43,132 bases of DNA from an uncultured Flavobacteriaceae bacterium. Its GTDB lineage: Bacteria > Bacteroidota > Bacteroidia > Flavobacteriales > Flavobacteriaceae. Below are positions 41,980-43,132 of this stretch, one piece after another (position 1 is the first letter of the stretch; each line of letters starts with the position of its first letter). The DNA is taken from positions 1-43,132 of the forward strand of contig CAJQLD010000085.1 in assembly GCA_905479095.1 (NCBI GenBank), in the 5' to 3' direction. The position numbers and the translations under genes are program-made. The notes beneath the pieces are model-generated. The model made no database searches and was not told the DNA's origin. It saw only the letters and a program-made list of their open reading frames with translations.

Positions 41980-42852
41980 ATGAGTGTTTTAGTAAATAAA
42001 GATTCAAAAATAATTGTTCAAGGATTCACAGGAAGTGAGGGAACGTTTCATGCCTCTCAAATGATTGATTATGGAACCAATGTGGTTGGTGGTGTGACGC
42101 CTGGAAAAGGGGGACAAACACATTTAGAGAAACCGGTATTTAACACGGTTAAGGAAGCTGTTGATCAAGTTGGTGCGAATACAACCATTATTTTTGTACC
42201 GCCTGCATTTGCTGCAGATGCCATTATGGAAGCAGCTGATGCTGGAATAAAAGTAATCATTACAATAACAGAAGGTATTCCTGTTGCCGATATGATTAAA
42301 GCGTCTAATTACATCCGTACAAAAGACTGTCGTTTAGTGGGCCCTAACTGTCCCGGAGTGATCACTCCAGGTGAAGCCAAAGTAGGCATCATGCCAGGGT
42401 TTGTTTTCAAAAAAGGAACGGTAGGCGTGGTGTCTAAATCAGGGACTTTAACGTATGAAGCTGCGGATCAAGTCGTGAAACAAGGATTAGGAATTACCAC
42501 AGCCATTGGTATTGGCGGTGATCCCATCATTGGAACGACGACTAAAGAAGCTTTAGAAATGCTCATCAACGACCCAGAAACAGAATGTGTGGTGGTCATT
42601 GGTGAAATAGGTGGCCAACTGGAAGGGGATGCCGCAAAATGGTATAAAGAGAGTGGCAGTAAAAAACCAGTGGTTGGATTTATTGCGGGTGAAACGGCTC
42701 CTGCCGGACGTACCATGGGCCATGCTGGTGCTATTGTAGGCGGTAGTGATGATACTGCACAAGCTAAAAAACAAATCATGAGAGAATGTGGCATTCACGT
42801 TGTAGAATCTCCTGCTGAAATAGGAAAAAAAGTGGCTGAAGTACTCGCGTAA
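41980..42852 (+). CDS. sucD: succinyl-CoA synthetase alpha subunit
   Basis: A 290-residue TCA-cycle subunit that forms succinate and ATP or GTP from succinyl-CoA. The CoA-binding Rossmann domain opens with VQGFTGSEGTFHASQMIDYGT (13-33), followed by GVTPGKGGQTH and GPNCPGVITPGEAKVGIMP. The phosphohistidine is H248 in TMGHAGAIVGG. The beta subunit gene (sucC) is not adjacent, so the two subunits are encoded apart. The gene has its own promoter and a strong terminator 22 bases after the stop, which closes the lpx-efp-sucD region. Confidence 0.95.
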   Translation: MSVLVNKDSKIIVQGFTGSEGTFHASQMIDYGTNVVGGVTPGKGGQTHLEKPVFNTVKEAVDQVGANTTIIFVPPAFAADAIMEAADAGIKVIITITEGIPVADMIKASNYIRTKDCRLVGPNCPGVITPGEAKVGIMPGFVFKKGTVGVVSKSGTLTYEAADQVVKQGLGITTAIGIGGDPIIGTTTKEALEMLINDPETECVVVIGEIGGQLEGDAAKWYKESGSKKPVVGFIAGETAPAGRTMGHAGAIVGGSDDTAQAKKQIMRECGIHVVESPAEIGKKVAEVLA

Positions 42853-42874
42853 CATATTTTTCCATATTCATATC

Positions 42875-42907
42875 AACCTCCTAATTTTAGTATTAGGAGG
42901 TTTTTTT
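42875..42907 (+). terminator. intrinsic terminator of sucD
   Basis: AACCTCCTAA pairs perfectly with TTAGGAGGTT around an eight-base loop, followed by a run of T to 42907. Confidence 0.9.
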
Positions 42908-43132
42908 ATGCGCTTATTTTTACAAAATACGTTCCGCATAAAAGTTAATAGAATAGTTGTCATAAATATTGACAGCTAAATTCTACTCATGATAAAATCA
43001 TAAAAAACAAAAATATAGTTGAAAATTATTTTAATTTAATTAATCATTGACTACATAAGTTAAACGTTATCAAATATTTATGTTAAAATTTCATGATTTT
43101 TTTTGTTTTATATAAACTATTTTTTAAGTTTA
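42908..43132. other. AT-rich right end of the window, no gene seen
   Basis: No coding frame of note. TGTCA-N7-TGACA at 42958-42974, flanked by AGAAT (42950-42954) and ATTCT (42980-42984), forms an imperfect dyad that could be a regulator site for a gene beyond the window. The rest is low-complexity A/T. Confidence 0.35.

Overview
The window looks like chromosomal DNA from a flavobacterium (Bacteroidota, probably family Flavobacteriaceae). It is AT-rich, and many genes are preceded by the phylum-type -7 promoter box TAnnTTTG. LpxC and FabZ are fused in one protein, a PorX-type regulator of the type IX secretion pathway is present, two TonB-dependent receptors occur, and one intergenic repeat resembles the palindromic repeats scattered through flavobacterial genomes. 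Most of the content is conserved housekeeping genes. I saw no tRNA, rRNA, CRISPR array, transposase or prophage.

Layout. 1-5.2 kb: the end of an NTF2-like gene, a secreted protein of unknown function, a large FAD/Fe-S D-2-hydroxyacid dehydrogenase coupled to a TSUP permease, and a DUF4870 membrane protein. 5.3-8 kb: pyrR-pyrB-small protein-rnz. 8-9.4 kb (minus): LolD-like ATPase and a TIGR02757 protein. 9.5-11.6 kb: msrA and small membrane or glycine-rich proteins. 11.7-15.3 kb: serA, serC and a LuxC-like acyl-CoA reductase (minus), divergent from a two-cluster ferredoxin. 15.3-18 kb (minus): a TonB-dependent receptor. 18.4-24.2 kb: ychF, then parE-parC. 24.2-28 kb: a lipoprotein, an XRE regulator facing an M14 carboxypeptidase, an Lrp/AsnC regulator, and aroB. 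28.3-31 kb: a small Cys-rich membrane protein and an OprC/NosA-like copper receptor, ending in a 130-bp inverted-repeat element. 31-35.8 kb: proline dehydrogenase, facing a minus-strand run porX-tsaE-ald-small protein. 35.9-42.9 kb: HD phosphohydrolase, lpxD, lpxC-fabZ, lpxA, efp, a second lpxD-like gene and sucD.

How the genes work together. The lpx block covers the early steps of lipid A synthesis, with fabZ and efp embedded. pyrR-pyrB serves pyrimidine synthesis. serC-serA makes serine. aroB, ald and proline dehydrogenase connect central carbon and amino acid metabolism. parE-parC resolve chromosomes.

The strongest signals beyond routine annotation are two. (1) Four copies of a 14-bp palindrome, TTTACANNTGTAAA, lie only in the gap between the XRE regulator and the M14 peptidase, two per gene. 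One copy on each side overlaps a perfect -7 box, which suggests a self-contained regulatory switch. (2) A compact, AT-richer two-gene cassette carries a TonB receptor with the CxxxM and HxM copper-site motifs of OprC at matching spacing, plus a small membrane protein with a Cys/His cluster. It looks inserted between aroB and proline dehydrogenase. Promoter boxes also help correct several start codons, because the TTG inside TTTG can be misread as a start.
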